Shown: positions 1-8,921 of the stretch, piece after piece | Numbering within the stretch: position 1 is the first letter of the stretch | Layout of the letters: each line of letters begins with the position of its first letter | DNA from: Saprospiraceae bacterium | Lineage (GTDB): Bacteria > Bacteroidota > Bacteroidia > Chitinophagales > Saprospiraceae | Direction of reading: 5' to 3' | Assembly: GCA_013361075.1 (NCBI GenBank) | Contig: JABWAJ010000008.1 | Coordinates: 1-26,550 of the forward strand | Length of the DNA: 26,550 nucleotides | The notes under the pieces: model-generated | Seen by the model: the letters and a program-made list of their open reading frames with translations, nothing else | Told to the model about the DNA's origin: nothing | The model's database searches: none | Translations under genes and position numbers: made by a program

Positions 1-1
1 C

Positions 2-1234
2 ATCGGTGGTATCTTCATGGCCGTAGCCCAGTTTATGCTGGCAACCAATGCTACCATGGGCGATGAAACGATGCTGTTTTTTACCGCTTTAGGGCTGCTG
101 GCAGTAGGCAATGGATTTTTCAAACCCAATATTTCCAGCTTCCTTGGTACTTTTTACGATCGAAACGACCGCCGGAAAGACAGCGCCTTCACTATTTTCT
201 ACATGGGGATCAACGTGGGTGCTTTTCTGGCACCCTTAACGTGCGGTTACCTCGCTGAGCGGCACTGGTCACTTGGCTTCTTTGCTGCCGGCATCGGCAT
301 GTTGCTGGGTATCATCGTTTTCTGGCGGAACATGCGCCTTTATGAAGACAAAGGCAATCCGCCAGATGAGGTTGCCATGAAAAAACCGGTATTCCTGGGA
401 TTGAATTCACAATGGTTGATTGTGCTGGGAGCCCTTGCTTTTGTCCCGTTGTTTGCTTTTCTGATCAATGCAGAAGGCGTTACGACTTACATACTGATCA
501 TTGTGGGCGTTGGTTGCATTGGCTACCTCTTGTACACCGCCTTTACCTCTGAAGATAAAGCTGACGGGCAACGGTTACTGGCATTTATTGCGCTGTTCTT
601 TTTCCACATGATCTTCTGGGCGCTCTTCGAGCAGGCTGGTGGTTCTTTAAATATTCTTACTGACCGATATGTGGAAAAGCATGGCGTAGAAACAGGTCAG
701 TTTCAGGCCCTTAATGCCCTTTATATCATTTTGTTGGCCCCTGTTTTTACCTGGATTTGGGCCAAATTGCACAAAACAGGCAATGAACCACGAACGCCCA
801 TAAAGTTCTTCTTTGCTTTATTGCAAATGGCGCTTGGCTTCTTTGTGATCGTATTGGGGATAAAAAGCATTATTGATACTGCTGAAACCGGAGCGCTGAT
901 TCCCGTTATCTTCCTGTTGGTGATGTACCTTTTCCATACAACAGGGGAGTTGAGTTTATCCCCGGTCGGGCTATCCGTTGTCACCAAGTTGTCGCCTGCA
1001 AAAACAGTAGGTTTTGTTATGGGGGCCTGGTTCCTTTCGATTGCCTTTGGGCACAAAATCGGTGGTTATCTGGGGCAGCTCACTTCGCCTCCTGAAGGAG
1101 CAAGCAAAGCTGAAGAATTGGGCCTTTTTGCTCAAGTGTATATGAACTCGGGCGTTTATATTGTGCTGGGAGCTGCAGCATTTCTGTTGATTGTTTCTCC
1201 TATCCTGAAAAAGTGGATGCACGGGGTGCATTAA
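2..1234 (+). CDS. POT/PTR-family proton-dependent oligopeptide transporter, 5' truncated by window
   Basis: This is the C-terminal part of an inner-membrane proton-coupled di-/tripeptide symporter. The frame is open to the window edge, so the ATG at 17 is probably internal and the N-terminus is missing. The visible 410 or so residues contain the POT/PTR2 signature around GNGFFKPNISSFLG and FTIFYMGINVGAFLAP, where the FYxxINxG core is diagnostic. About ten hydrophobic segments follow, and the late motif FHTTGELSLSPVGLS is typical of bacterial POT proteins. Family members are usually about 450-550 residues, so most of the protein is here. A strong terminator follows, so it probably ends its own transcript. 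Substrate choice within the family cannot be read from the sequence. Confidence 0.93.
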   Translation: MGGIFMAVAQFMLATNATMGDETMLFFTALGLLAVGNGFFKPNISSFLGTFYDRNDRRKDSAFTIFYMGINVGAFLAPLTCGYLAERHWSLGFFAAGIGMLLGIIVFWRNMRLYEDKGNPPDEVAMKKPVFLGLNSQWLIVLGALAFVPLFAFLINAEGVTTYILIIVGVGCIGYLLYTAFTSEDKADGQRLLAFIALFFFHMIFWALFEQAGGSLNILTDRYVEKHGVETGQFQALNALYIILLAPVFTWIWAKLHKTGNEPRTPIKFFFALLQMALGFFVIVLGIKSIIDTAETGALIPVIFLLVMYLFHTTGELSLSPVGLSVVTKLSPAKTVGFVMGAWFLSIAFGHKIGGYLGQLTSPPEGASKAEELGLFAQVYMNSGVYIVLGAAAFLLIVSPILKKWMHGVH

Positions 1235-1251
1235 TCCCATCGCAGTAAACT

Positions 1252-1293
1252 CAAAATGCCGGACACCTCAACGTGCTTCCGGCATTTTGTTTT
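1252..1293 (+). terminator. Rho-independent terminator after the POT transporter
   Basis: A perfect 12-bp inverted repeat (CAAAATGCCGGA at 1252-1263 and its complement at 1278-1289) encloses a 14-base loop and runs into a T-rich tail. It lies 18 bases after the transporter stop codon. Confidence 0.8.
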
Positions 1294-1338
1294 CAGGCTT
1301 TTGGCTTTTTCATTCTTTGAAACCAAACCAACCATTCA

Positions 1339-1806
1339 ATGGACAACTTCTTCAAACAACTGAACGTGCTTTTTTATGCGCTTACCGCCGGGCAATTGTT
1401 GTTTTGTGCCGTCGCTCTCTTCCTCAGATCGCAGGGCGCCGAAGCCTTCAATGAAGCTTCGCAATTCGACAACACCCTCACCATGGTGACGCCTTTTTTG
1501 GCACTCGGCGCTTTCACAGCAGCCTGGTTCGTACACAAAATACGCACTGCTCAGGGGGGGCAGCAAAAGGAATTGGGCGAAAAAATGCAGCATTATCGCC
1601 TCACCGTATTGCTCCGCTCGGCAATGATTGAAGGAGGAAACATCATACTGCTCATCGTTTACCTGCTCAGCGGGCGCCCGATTCACCTGGCGTGGTTTGC
1701 TGCCGGCGTGTTGCTATTCCTGTATTTCCGGCCTTCCCGCGACAATTTTGTACGAGATTATCAGCTTTCCCTTGAAGAAGAGAGCCAGCTTAGAAAAAAC
1801 TCCTGA
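1339..1806 (+). CDS. Small membrane protein of unknown function, 155 aa
   Basis: I do not recognise this protein. It has four hydrophobic stretches, near residues 8-28, 48-66, 93-112 and 114-130, which suggests a four-helix inner-membrane protein. Between the second and third lies a charged loop rich in Lys, Gln and Glu, and the tail is charged and ends in RKNS. There is no signal peptide or catalytic motif. The ATG at 1339 follows a terminator and precedes the metallopeptidase gene by 51 bases, so the two may share a transcript. The hydrophobic layout and clean start support a real gene; the function is open. Confidence 0.75.
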   Translation: MDNFFKQLNVLFYALTAGQLLFCAVALFLRSQGAEAFNEASQFDNTLTMVTPFLALGAFTAAWFVHKIRTAQGGQQKELGEKMQHYRLTVLLRSAMIEGGNIILLIVYLLSGRPIHLAWFAAGVLLFLYFRPSRDNFVRDYQLSLEEESQLRKNS

Positions 1807-1857
1807 AGCATTCAGACAACAACATCCATTCATTACCATTAAAATTCACCTATTGTT

Positions 1858-3900
1858 ATGAAAACTATTGCCACACACAAATTGCTGTTGGCTGCCCTCG
1901 TTCTGGCGGCTTCCTGCAAACCATCTACTCCTCCGGAAACGGAAGCCAAAGGCCCCTTTCTGGACCTGGCCGGGCGCGATACCTCCGTAAGGGCACAGGA
2001 CGATTTTTTTACTTATGCCAACGGAGCCTGGTTTAATCAGGTTGAAATTCCTGCCGACCAAACCGGCTGGGGGTCCTTTTATACTTTGTATGAAGAGAAT
2101 CAGAAAAAAACCCGGCTATTGCTGGAAGAAGTAGCTGCTGCTAAAGCCCCGAAAGGTTCTGTTGAACAAAAAGTAGGCGATTATTATGCTGCCGCAATGG
2201 ATACCATGACCATCGAAAAACTGGGATACGACCCCATCAAAAGCGAATTGGCCAAGGTAGATGCCATCAAAACTGTACAGGATTTACTGGATTTTATTGC
2301 CACCCAGGAATACAACCGCGGTGGAGCTTTTATCGGCATAAACGTCTACCCTGACGACCGCAGAAGCGACATCAACCGCCTGAATTTGACCCAGGCTGGT
2401 ACCGGATTGCCGGAAAAAGATTACTATTTCAAAAAGGACGGCGCTACCAAAGCCATTCGCGACGCCTACGTGAAGTACATGGTCGAAATTTTCACCCTTA
2501 CCGGTGAAACTGACCAGGCAAAAGCCGGCCAACGCGCCGCCGCCATCCTGAAATTAGAAACCGAAATCGCCAAATCGCACAAGTCGCCTGTGGAGTTACG
2601 CGACCCAATAGCCAACTACCACAAATACGTTGTGGCAGACCTGAACAAAGAAACCCCGAACATCAACTGGACGAATTTTATGAGCAAAATGGGGATCAAA
2701 ACCGACACCATCCTCGTAGGGCAACCAGCTTATTACAAAAGCCTGAGCACACTACTGAAATCTACCCCTATCGAGGTGTTGAAAGACAAACTGCGCTTCA
2801 GCTTAGTTGACGATGCCGCCAATTACCTGAGTTCCCCGTTTGTCCATGCAAAATTCAATTTCTACAAAATACTCACCGGCCAACCTGAACTTCAGGAACG
2901 CTGGAAACGGGCCGCCGCACAAACCGATAACCACCTGGGCGAATTGCTGGGGCAGCTCTGGGTGAAAAAATATTTCCCTCCGGATGCCAAAGCCCGCATG
3001 CTGACAATGGTCAACAACCTGCAAATCGTTTACAAAAAACGCATTGAGCAATTGGACTGGATGAGCCCGGAAACAAAACAAAAGGCTTTAGCCAAACTCA
3101 ACGCCTTTTTGAAAAAAATCGGTTACCCTGATCAATGGGAAGACTATTCGGATGTCACCATCTCCCGTGACAATTATTACCAGAATGTCCTGTCTGCACA
3201 ACGCCATGTCTGGAATAAAAACCTGAAAAAGGTGGAACAGAAAGTGGATAAAAATGAATGGCAAATGACGCCGCCAACTGTAAACGCCTATTACAATCCC
3301 TCTTTCAACGAAATCGTGTTTCCTGCCGGGATTTTACAATCGCCGTTCTTCAATTTTGATGCAGATGATGCCATCAACTACGGAGGCATTGGTGCCGTAA
3401 TCGGACACGAAATGACCCACGGTTTTGATGACCAGGGCAGCCAATACGATGCTGACGGCAACCTGACTGAATGGTGGACCAAACAAGACCGGGAGCGCTT
3501 TACAGAAAGAGCGGGCATTGTGGTGAGTCAATACAATGGATTTAAGGTGTTGGATTCCCTGAATGTGAACGGTCAGCTGACTTTAGGAGAAAATATCGCT
3601 GATTTAGGCGGGATTACTCTGGCTTACGAGGCGTTCAAACTTACAGAGCAAGGGAAGTCTGATGAAAAAATTGACGGATACACGCCGGATCAGCGATTTT
3701 TTATGAGCTGGGCAAATGTCTGGCGCATCAAAGACCGGCCGGAACAATTGCGGATGCGCATCAATGTGGACCCGCACTCGCCGGAACAGTTCCGGACCAA
3801 CGGCCCCTTGATGAATTTTGAGCCTTTCTACCAGGCATTTGGCGTTAAGGAAGGCGATAAGATGTACCTCCTTCCGAAGGATAGTGCAAAGATTTGGTAA
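1858..3900 (+). CDS. M13 (neprilysin/PepO) family zinc metallopeptidase, lipoprotein
   Basis: A zinc endopeptidase that cleaves peptides on the envelope side of the membrane. The N-terminus is a lipoprotein signal: a short hydrophobic stretch ending LVLAASC, with Cys20 as the likely lipidated residue. The M13 N-terminal domain follows (RAQDDFFTYANGAW near 45). The catalytic domain carries HEMTH at 517-521 (zinc ligands His517 and His521, catalytic Glu518) and ENIADLGG with the third zinc ligand Glu578. NAYYNPSFNEIVFPAGI and the C-terminal Trp are also typical. At 680 residues it has the normal family length, with all key residues present. Given the peptide transporter upstream, a role in extracellular peptide use is plausible but inferred. 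Confidence 0.95.
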   Translation: MKTIATHKLLLAALVLAASCKPSTPPETEAKGPFLDLAGRDTSVRAQDDFFTYANGAWFNQVEIPADQTGWGSFYTLYEENQKKTRLLLEEVAAAKAPKGSVEQKVGDYYAAAMDTMTIEKLGYDPIKSELAKVDAIKTVQDLLDFIATQEYNRGGAFIGINVYPDDRRSDINRLNLTQAGTGLPEKDYYFKKDGATKAIRDAYVKYMVEIFTLTGETDQAKAGQRAAAILKLETEIAKSHKSPVELRDPIANYHKYVVADLNKETPNINWTNFMSKMGIKTDTILVGQPAYYKSLSTLLKSTPIEVLKDKLRFSLVDDAANYLSSPFVHAKFNFYKILTGQPELQERWKRAAAQTDNHLGELLGQLWVKKYFPPDAKARMLTMVNNLQIVYKKRIEQLDWMSPETKQKALAKLNAFLKKIGYPDQWEDYSDVTISRDNYYQNVLSAQRHVWNKNLKKVEQKVDKNEWQMTPPTVNAYYNPSFNEIVFPAGILQSPFFNFDADDAINYGGIGAVIGHEMTHGFDDQGSQYDADGNLTEWWTKQDRERFTERAGIVVSQYNGFKVLDSLNVNGQLTLGENIADLGGITLAYEAFKLTEQGKSDEKIDGYTPDQRFFMSWANVWRIKDRPEQLRMRINVDPHSPEQFRTNGPLMNFEPFYQAFGVKEGDKMYLLPKDSAKIW

Positions 3901-3920
3901 GCAGAAGCGAATTGGCTGTA

Positions 3921-3966
3921 AAAAAATATTGGGCGCCCCGAAAATTCGGGGCGCCCAATATTTTTT
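3921..3966. terminator. Bidirectional terminator between convergent M13 peptidase and surA
   Basis: The 46-base near-perfect palindrome has 22-bp complementary arms (AAAAAATATTGGGCGCCCCG outward, ending GAA/TTC) and a two-base centre. The GC-rich core is bordered by A6 and T6, so it reads as a U-tailed hairpin on both strands. It lies 20 bases after the peptidase stop and 27 bases from the surA stop, as expected for convergent genes. Confidence 0.92.
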
Positions 3967-3993
3967 GTCCCTTTTTTGACAGAGAAAAAACCT

Positions 3994-5352
3994 TTACGGC
4001 TTTATCTTTTCCTTTTGCCAACGGGAGATATTAGGGCAATTGTTGTACAAATCATCCACGGCAATGTAGGTAGATCCTGTTTTTTCATCCACCCAGTTGC
4101 TGATGAATTCACTTTGCTTCGCCTGAATGGCAGCTTGTTGTATTTTGGAATAATCCTGTTTCAGGTTGGCGCGGTGCGGTACCGTGCGCGACTGCAGGAG
4201 AATGATCCGGAAATAGGAATCGCCCGAAGGATCTGTGAATTCAAACGGCGCAGTAATGCCCCCAACTTTCATGGTGTCTATGGCAAAATAAATATCCGGG
4301 TCCAGGTCGCCCACTTCAAAAAAAGTATTGCCGGTAGCACTGTTGACCATACGGCCGTCGTTGTTGTAGCTCTGGACATTTTTATCAGAAAAACGCTTCA
4401 CTGCTACCGAAAACGAAAGCGAATCCTTGAGGATCAACTGCCGAACCGAATCCAGGTGGTTGCGGGCCAGCTGGATGTCTTCTTCTGTAATTTCAGGCCT
4501 TACCAAAATGTGCCGAACGTGAATGGAATTGCCCCTGCGTTCAAGCATCTGGATAATGTGGAACCCAAATTCGGTTTCAATTACCGGCGAAATTTCATCT
4601 TTTTCCAATTTGTAGGAGGCTGCCTCGAACGCGGGTACAAATTTGCCGCGTTTGCTCCAACCCAGATCGCCGCCGGCACGGGCCGAGCCGTCGTCGGAAT
4701 ATTTTTGGGCCATTGCTTCGAAGGTTTCTCCTCCCTCTGTAATGCGTTTACGGATTTCTTCCAGTTTTTCGACAGACTTTTTCCGCTGTTCGGCATTGAT
4801 CTGGGGCTTGTACACGATTTCGCCGATTTCCACTTCCGAATTGAAGTACGGCAAACTATCCCGGGGAATCTGGTCAAAGAATTTTTTTACTTCCGAGGGC
4901 GTCACCGTAATGCCGGTCATGACTTTTGAGCGCATGCGTTCTACCAGCAACTGGTTGCGCAGATCCTCGCGAAACTGTTCCTTTACCTGGCTGATCGTTT
5001 GGCCGTAATAGGCTTCAAACTGCGTCATGTCGTTGTTCATCAGGGTGAGGATGCGGTCAATGCGCGCATTGAGCTGTGTTTCCACTTCATCATCGCTCAC
5101 TTCCACACTGTCTAATTTTGCCTGATTGAGCAGCAACTTGGTCACTAAGATGTTGTCCAGAATGGCACAACGGGCATCCGGGGGAATTACCCCGCGTTGG
5201 GCCTGCATCAGGGAGTGTTGTTCTTCCACATCGGAAAGCAGTACGAGCTCACCACCAATGGTAGCCACCACTTTATCAATTACCTGCGGCTGAGCCAGCA
5301 ATACGCCCGATAGAAGGGGCATCAAAATAAAAATACAAATCAAATATCTCAT
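3994..5352 (-). CDS. surA: SurA-like periplasmic peptidyl-prolyl isomerase/chaperone
   Basis: A periplasmic foldase that escorts outer-membrane proteins toward the Bam complex. A signal peptide (MRYLICIFILMPLLSGVLLA, followed by Q) precedes a SurA N-terminal chaperone domain (VIDKVVATIGGELVLLSDVE, residues 24-43). Two parvulin (PpiC) domains follow at about 175-272 and 278-390. The first has the strongest signature (GGDLGWSKRGKFVPAFE and GFHIIQMLERR). The second begins VRHILVRP but lacks some of the usual GGxLG features, so it may be structural. It is 452 residues, close to the family norm, and is the last gene of a three-gene foldase operon, 50 bases after its neighbour. SurA is the best family name; it may not match E. 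coli SurA in detail. Confidence 0.9.
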   Translation of the reverse strand: MRYLICIFILMPLLSGVLLAQPQVIDKVVATIGGELVLLSDVEEQHSLMQAQRGVIPPDARCAILDNILVTKLLLNQAKLDSVEVSDDEVETQLNARIDRILTLMNNDMTQFEAYYGQTISQVKEQFREDLRNQLLVERMRSKVMTGITVTPSEVKKFFDQIPRDSLPYFNSEVEIGEIVYKPQINAEQRKKSVEKLEEIRKRITEGGETFEAMAQKYSDDGSARAGGDLGWSKRGKFVPAFEAASYKLEKDEISPVIETEFGFHIIQMLERRGNSIHVRHILVRPEITEEDIQLARNHLDSVRQLILKDSLSFSVAVKRFSDKNVQSYNNDGRMVNSATGNTFFEVGDLDPDIYFAIDTMKVGGITAPFEFTDPSGDSYFRIILLQSRTVPHRANLKQDYSKIQQAAIQAKQSEFISNWVDEKTGSTYIAVDDLYNNCPNISRWQKEKIKP

Positions 5353-5402
5353 GGATGGCGATTAAGTGCATTTGAGCGAAAGGAAGGGATGTATGGGCAA
5401 CG

Positions 5403-6278
5403 TCAGTTTTCTTCGTAATAAATCTGGACATTACTCCGCCGTACAGCGCGCTCGTACATCTCTTCCTTTTTTTGTTCCAATAGCTTTATTTTGCGTTGAT
5501 GCAAAATATATTTCCGGGCCTGTTCTTCAATATAGGCAAGCGGGGCAATGTCTTTTCTGTTTTTTACTTCAAAAACTTTAAACAGGTATTCAAACTGCCC
5601 GTCGCGTTGGATAAAATCCAGTTTGGTACTGATGTTGTCTGCTGTAAGCGTTCCCCTGGGTAGTTCATCTGCAATATCTTCCACGCTGTACCAGGTTGCT
5701 TTGTCTAGCAAATGCGCCTCAGCATAGTTGTTGCAATAGTTGACCAGCGCCGTAAAATTCTTCTTGTCATCACTCTTCGACCAAAGGTCTCTTAATTTCT
5801 CGGCATCTTTTACCGGCAGGGGCACTTTCACTAAATAACACCGGACAATAGGCGTTTCCAGCTGGTATTGTTCTTTGTTTTTTTCGTAAAAAGCCCGCAG
5901 TTCATCCTGCGTAATGATCGAATCGAGCAGTTCCTCCACAAGTATTTTTTCGTAATTGTTGCGGATGAGCGAAGCGCGATAATCCCGAACCAGTTTATCA
6001 ATATTGAGGTCGCTGGGAATATTGCGCTCCGCTTCGTGCAGCAACAAGGCTTCGCGGATCCACCGCTCGGCATAAGCACTGATGATCAGCGCACTGTCGG
6101 CAGAAGAAATGCCCTCCGGGAACATTCCGTCTAATTCAGACAGGTACAGCATCTTGTTGTTGGCTTTGGCCAGCAGCTTGTCCGCAGGGGCTTTTTCCCC
6201 GATCCACTGGCACGAAACACCGCAACAAAGACAAATCAACAGTGCGCTGACAAATGTTATGAGCTTCAGTCTGTTCAT
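5403..6278 (-). CDS. Parvulin/SurA-like lipoprotein, divergent
   Basis: A 291-residue envelope protein between two recognisable peptidyl-prolyl isomerases. The N-terminus is hydrophobic and Cys-rich (ALLICLCCGVSC), with a probable lipobox at GVSC, so it is likely a lipoprotein. Residues 30-125 resemble the SurA/PpiC helical chaperone region (LSELDGMFPEG, then long amphipathic helices). The middle (YQLETPIVRCYLVKVPLP) follows the start of a parvulin fold, but the conserved GGxLG and GxHI motifs are missing. It is therefore probably a chaperone without isomerase activity. Its start codon overlaps the stop of the upstream gene by four bases (ATGA), so the two are translationally coupled. The C-terminus is a charged helix. 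Confidence 0.82.
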   Translation of the reverse strand: MNRLKLITFVSALLICLCCGVSCQWIGEKAPADKLLAKANNKMLYLSELDGMFPEGISSADSALIISAYAERWIREALLLHEAERNIPSDLNIDKLVRDYRASLIRNNYEKILVEELLDSIITQDELRAFYEKNKEQYQLETPIVRCYLVKVPLPVKDAEKLRDLWSKSDDKKNFTALVNYCNNYAEAHLLDKATWYSVEDIADELPRGTLTADNISTKLDFIQRDGQFEYLFKVFEVKNRKDIAPLAYIEEQARKYILHQRKIKLLEQKKEEMYERAVRRSNVQIYYEEN

Positions 6279-8251
6279 TTTTTCTTAACCAGACTTTCCA
6301 ATACTTTTTCGTTCACTTTCACTGCGTAGCTACTTTTCAATTCTTCCACCCACTTGCGCTCCAGGGTATCCTGGTAATCCGCTACCACATAACCCCGTGC
6401 CTCTGAAAGTGTTTTTTCCGCAGGTGGCAGCAAATCTTCAATTTTGAAAAAGCGAATCGTTTTGGTACGTGCATTTTCATCTACCGGCCCAATTGCACTT
6501 TTTTTCCACTCTATACCCTTCAACTCCTGGCTTTTCCCTTTTTCAAAAGTGCGTGATTCAACATTCACCACAATTTTTTCTTCTGTGTTGAATTTCGTCT
6601 TCACTTCATCAGGGCTGTGTGTTGCCGCATACGCATGAATGGCTTCTACCTGGTCTTTGTTTTCGATGCTGATGCGGTAAACGCTTGCTACAGCCCGTTC
6701 TTCCCAACGGTATTTGCCTTTGATCGTTTCAAAAAACTTAGCCAGGCCGAGGCTGTCTTCTGATGCTTTGTCCCAAACCAACACCTTGGTTGCTTCAAAC
6801 AACAGGATGCCTTCTTCGTATTCCCGCATCAGTGCTTTGAAGTCAGGGTATTTGGCTTCCAGTTGCGTTTCCTCGTATTTCATGCACTGTTCGTTCACAA
6901 ATTCCTGGTAAAGCGCCTGGGCTGCTTTTTGCACGTCGCCTGTTTTGGCCTGACGAACGCGGGTTGCGCCGGCACGGCCGAGGTAATCCGTAAAATCGCC
7001 CAGCGTCACTTTAAAATCTTTGCCCAACTTAAACAACAGCTCCGGAGACTTTACTTCGGGTGCTTTCCACTTAAAGGTCAGGAAGGTATCGGCCAGCGTC
7101 GCAACGAAATTATTAAGGGGTCCGGGATACTCCGTAAACTTAGCATCGCGCTTGATGCGTTCCAGCATCGCCATTTTAGCCTGATCGAACCGACCATCCT
7201 TTCTGATGGCATTATCTAAACGACTCTTTTCTGTGCTGTAAGGTTGTATGTCTTTTTTACTGATGCGCTTGATGATGTGCCAGCCAACGCTGCTTTCGAA
7301 GGGCATGGTGTATTCGCCGTCTTTTTTCAGCCCGAAAGCAGCGTCTTCAAACGGGCGCTCATAGCGGTTGATGCTGATGAAACCAATATAACCGTTGCGC
7401 TGTGCAGTTGGGGCATCTTCCGACAGGGATTGCGCCATTTTGTCAAAATCGCCACCGGTTTTCAGCACCTGGTAAATGCTGTCAATCCGCGTTTTGGCAA
7501 CAGCACGGTCGTTTTCTGTTTTGCGGATCAGAATGTGTGCGACTTCTACTTCGCCACGCGCCGGACGGCGGGCATTCACCTTAATAATATGGTAGCCGGC
7601 ATTGCTGCGCAGCGGGCTGGATAATTTTCCTTCTGGCAGGGTGTACGCAGCATTTTCCAGTGCATAAAGCCCGGCAGGAAATACTGCTGTAATGAAACCG
7701 ATATTGCCGCCATTGCGGGCAGCCGATTTGTCGTCCGACATTTCCCGTGCAACCACTTCAAAAGGATCGCCGCCTTCCAGCCTTTTTTTGATGTCGAGTG
7801 CTTTTTGGTAGGCCGCCAATGTGTCGGCCGGCGTCGGTTCCGGCTTAAGCACCACAAGCACGTGGCTGATGTCCACATCCTGCTTGATCCGCTCATAAGC
7901 TTCCAGCAGCAGTTTTTCAGTCACTGCTTTGTCAATCAGGTAAGAATCGGCGAGCTGCCGGCGGTAGCCATTCAGTTCTTCTTTCAACTGGGATACGGTA
8001 TCGAGATGCATGTCTTTGGCTTTCTGTACCTTCAGTTTAAATTTGGTGTACAGATCCAGGTATTCATCTAACGATTTTTTAGAAAAGTCTGCATTTTTGC
8101 CGTTCGTTTTGCTGTAGATATACGTAAACTCGGAAACGTGAACCGGCGTATTTTCTACAGTGAACAGTACAGGATCATTGGCCGTTTGTGCGGCTGCCGA
8201 CAATGTCAGGAGCGTGGCAGCTCCAACACACATCAATACTTTACTCATCAT
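6275..8251 (-). CDS. Periplasmic peptidyl-prolyl isomerase with two parvulin domains, 658 aa
   Basis: An exported parvulin-type foldase and first gene of the foldase operon. A signal peptide (MSKVLMCVGAATLLTLSAAAQ) leads into a helical N-terminal region. Parvulin domains follow at about 125-225 (ISHVLVVL through GGNIGF to GYHIIKV) and 235-332 (VAHILIRK through GYIGF to GWHIIKR). A long C-terminal region of about 320 residues without a recognised motif remains; it is helix-rich and ends in Lys. This size with two central parvulin domains fits the large Bacteroidota PpiC/SurA relatives more than PpiD, which has one parvulin domain and a membrane anchor. Two adjacent ATG codons (8249-8251 and 8246-8248) could serve as the start. 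Promoter and origin-like sequence lie upstream. Confidence 0.88.
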   Translation of the reverse strand: MMSKVLMCVGAATLLTLSAAAQTANDPVLFTVENTPVHVSEFTYIYSKTNGKNADFSKKSLDEYLDLYTKFKLKVQKAKDMHLDTVSQLKEELNGYRRQLADSYLIDKAVTEKLLLEAYERIKQDVDISHVLVVLKPEPTPADTLAAYQKALDIKKRLEGGDPFEVVAREMSDDKSAARNGGNIGFITAVFPAGLYALENAAYTLPEGKLSSPLRSNAGYHIIKVNARRPARGEVEVAHILIRKTENDRAVAKTRIDSIYQVLKTGGDFDKMAQSLSEDAPTAQRNGYIGFISINRYERPFEDAAFGLKKDGEYTMPFESSVGWHIIKRISKKDIQPYSTEKSRLDNAIRKDGRFDQAKMAMLERIKRDAKFTEYPGPLNNFVATLADTFLTFKWKAPEVKSPELLFKLGKDFKVTLGDFTDYLGRAGATRVRQAKTGDVQKAAQALYQEFVNEQCMKYEETQLEAKYPDFKALMREYEEGILLFEATKVLVWDKASEDSLGLAKFFETIKGKYRWEERAVASVYRISIENKDQVEAIHAYAATHSPDEVKTKFNTEEKIVVNVESRTFEKGKSQELKGIEWKKSAIGPVDENARTKTIRFFKIEDLLPPAEKTLSEARGYVVADYQDTLERKWVEELKSSYAVKVNEKVLESLVKKK

Positions 8252-8322
8252 TGCGATTCTATTTTATGTTTAGCCTACGTTTGTGAAAGAATTCGGTTTC
8301 CCAAGTGGGTAAAAAAACGCCG

Positions 8323-8330
8323 CAAAATTA
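8323..8330 (-). promoter_or_regulatory. Candidate -7 promoter element for the foldase operon
   Basis: TAATTTTG on the minus strand matches the Bacteroidota -7 consensus TAnnTTTG. It would start transcription about 70 bases before the first foldase gene. No convincing -33 element is visible. Confidence 0.4.
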
Positions 8331-8412
8331 GTAAATATTTGACAGCGAGCCTCGAATAATTCAGAGAAGGCGGCTCTGCGTCATCTAAGCTACAAATACA
8401 AAACCTGTGAAA

Positions 8413-8815
8413 TACTCCACACAGGCTGTGGAGAAGTGTGCAAAAACCGGGCCGGTATTCCACAGCTTTCCAGATCGCCCCTCCTTCCCCTGTGTTGGTA
8501 ACAGTGGATAACTTTAAAACTTGTGGAATACCCCGATTTTATCGACAGTACCCGTCGTGTTTTCCACCATCCACTTTTGAAAAAGTTATGCTGTGCAAAA
8601 CATATCCACAGGATGTCGAAAAGCTGGCAAGGTATTGATAATGGTGATTTTTGTGTGTTAACAGAGTGTGAATAACCCCGGAGGATATCTTAACATCCAA
8701 TAAACATAGCAAGAAGCCAATCTTTTTATCTACATATCAACACCCCTAATAACCCCTGTTTTTTTAAAAGTAATTTTTAATGATTACAAATACCATGTAT
8801 TGACAATGTGGAAAA
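8413..8815. other. Candidate chromosomal replication origin (DnaA-box cluster plus AT-rich stretch)
   Basis: The 670 bases from 8252 to 8921 contain no gene. Five 9-mers differ by one base from the DnaA box TTATCCACA or its complement: 8427-8435, 8503-8511, 8602-8610, 8667-8675 and 8807-8815. Two-mismatch sites lie at 8413-8421, 8456-8464, 8522-8530 and 8560-8568. An AT-rich stretch at about 8690-8800 could serve as the unwinding element. With equal base use, about 0.1 one-mismatch sites would be expected in 400 bases on both strands. The flanking genes diverge, with the foldases leftward and heme A synthase rightward. In Bacteroidota the origin often does not lie beside dnaA. This is an inference from motif density. 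Confidence 0.55.
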
Positions 8816-8839
8816 GCAAAAGTGGACGCTTCTGTGTTT

Positions 8840-8847
8840 TACCTTTG
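8840..8847 (+). promoter_or_regulatory. Candidate -7 promoter element for heme A synthase
   Basis: TACCTTTG matches TAnnTTTG. Transcription from it would start near 8851, which argues against the in-frame GTG at 8808 and the ATG at 8853 and for the ATG at 8922. No clear -33 element is visible. Confidence 0.4.
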
Positions 8848-8921
8848 CACGGATGAAGGAGGCACCTTTTAAGCAAAGGACTTCTTTTTCCGGCCAGGCC
8901 AACACTCAACAAAAAGACACC

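Noticed and set aside
3976..4929. Long open frame opposite surA (317 codons)
   Set aside because: It is antisense to a clear SurA with signal peptide and parvulin domains, and its translation lacks any recognisable domain.
8808..8921. Longer N-terminus for heme A synthase from the GTG at 8808 or ATG at 8853
   Set aside because: The extra residues are polar and unlike the family, and the likely promoter word at 8840-8847 would start transcription at about or after these codons.
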